Below are positions 6,614 through 6,751 of a stretch of 6,751 bases of DNA, piece after piece (the first letter of the stretch is position 1; every line of letters starts with the position of its first letter). Below the pieces are notes generated by a model. The model made no database searches. It worked only from the letters and a program-made list of their open reading frames with translations, and had not been told where the DNA came from. The DNA is taken from contig MWAR01000083.1 in assembly GCA_002068715.1 (NCBI GenBank), positions 1 through 6,751 on the forward strand. The letters are read 5' to 3'. This DNA is from a bacterium ADurb.Bin374 (GTDB taxonomy: Bacteria > Riflebacteria > Ozemobacteria > Ozemobacterales > Ozemobacteraceae). The position numbers and the translations under genes were made by a program.

Positions 6614-6751
6614 ATGAACAAAGGGCAGTTGATCGATGAGGTGGCAAAGGTAGCGTGCAGCAAGAAGGAGGCGGAGCTGGCCGTGGACGCGACATTGGCG
6701 GCGATCAAGAAGGCGCTCAAGAAGGGCGATGCCGTCACGCTGGTGGGATTC
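6614..6751 (+). CDS. HU-family DNA-binding protein (N-terminal 46 residues; 3' end outside window)
   Basis: The frame is open from ATG 6614 to the window edge, encoding 46 residues. It starts [21 protein letters not shown] and ends [11 protein letters not shown]. The pattern of two N-terminal helices (about 3-13 and 18-38) followed by GDxVxLxGF, where the beta region starts, is typical of the HU/IHF family of small basic dimers (about 90 residues) that bend and compact DNA in the nucleoid. The DNA-binding beta-arm lies beyond the window, so HU and IHF cannot be fully separated, but the start favours HU. A cysteine at residue 15, at the helix-helix turn, is a little unusual. The gene is divergent from addBA and has its own promoter and ribosome site. 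Confidence 0.93.
   Translation, partial: MNKGQLIDEVAKVACSKKEAELAVDATLAAIKKALKKGDAVTLVGF

Overview
The window is an ordinary-looking stretch of bacterial chromosome, GC-rich within its genes, built around a two-gene DNA-repair operon on the minus strand. Strong AGGAGGT-type ribosome sites, sigma70-like promoters, a lipobox signal peptide and a compact AddAB-type nuclease suggest a Gram-negative bacterium. A deltaproteobacterial-type lineage is my best guess, with low confidence, because nothing here is a firm taxonomic marker. I see no rRNA, tRNA, insertion sequence, CRISPR array or phage gene.

Layout, left to right. Positions 1-672 (minus) hold the first 224 codons of a predicted lipoprotein of unknown function, whose 3' end lies outside the window. 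Positions 673-1105 are non-coding and more AT-rich. They carry a good sigma70-type promoter (perfect TTGACA, 17-nt spacer, TATAGA) pointing at the lipoprotein, which would give it a leader of about 264 nt. Positions 1106-3931 (minus) encode an AddA/RecB-like helicase-nuclease of 941 residues. Positions 3925-6357 (minus) encode its partner, an AddB-like nuclease of 810 residues with an Fe-S cysteine set. addB is upstream and its end overlaps the addA start by 7 nt. Positions 6358-6613 form the divergent spacer, with two adjacent hairpins (the second terminator-like) and a promoter for the next gene. Positions 6614-6751 (plus) are the first 46 codons of an HU-family DNA-binding protein, cut by the window end.

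How the genes work together. AddA (motor plus nuclease) and AddB (inactive helicase fold plus Fe-S nuclease) would form the heterodimer that resects double-strand breaks for RecA-dependent recombination. Both nuclease active sites and all AddA helicase motifs look intact. HU is a nucleoid protein on its own promoter. The lipoprotein shows no evident link to repair and has its own promoter.

I found no convincing undescribed system. The points most worth a second look are the paired hairpins between addB and the HU gene, which end in a bidirectional terminator with no obvious transcript to terminate, and the long leader and unrecognised family of the lipoprotein.
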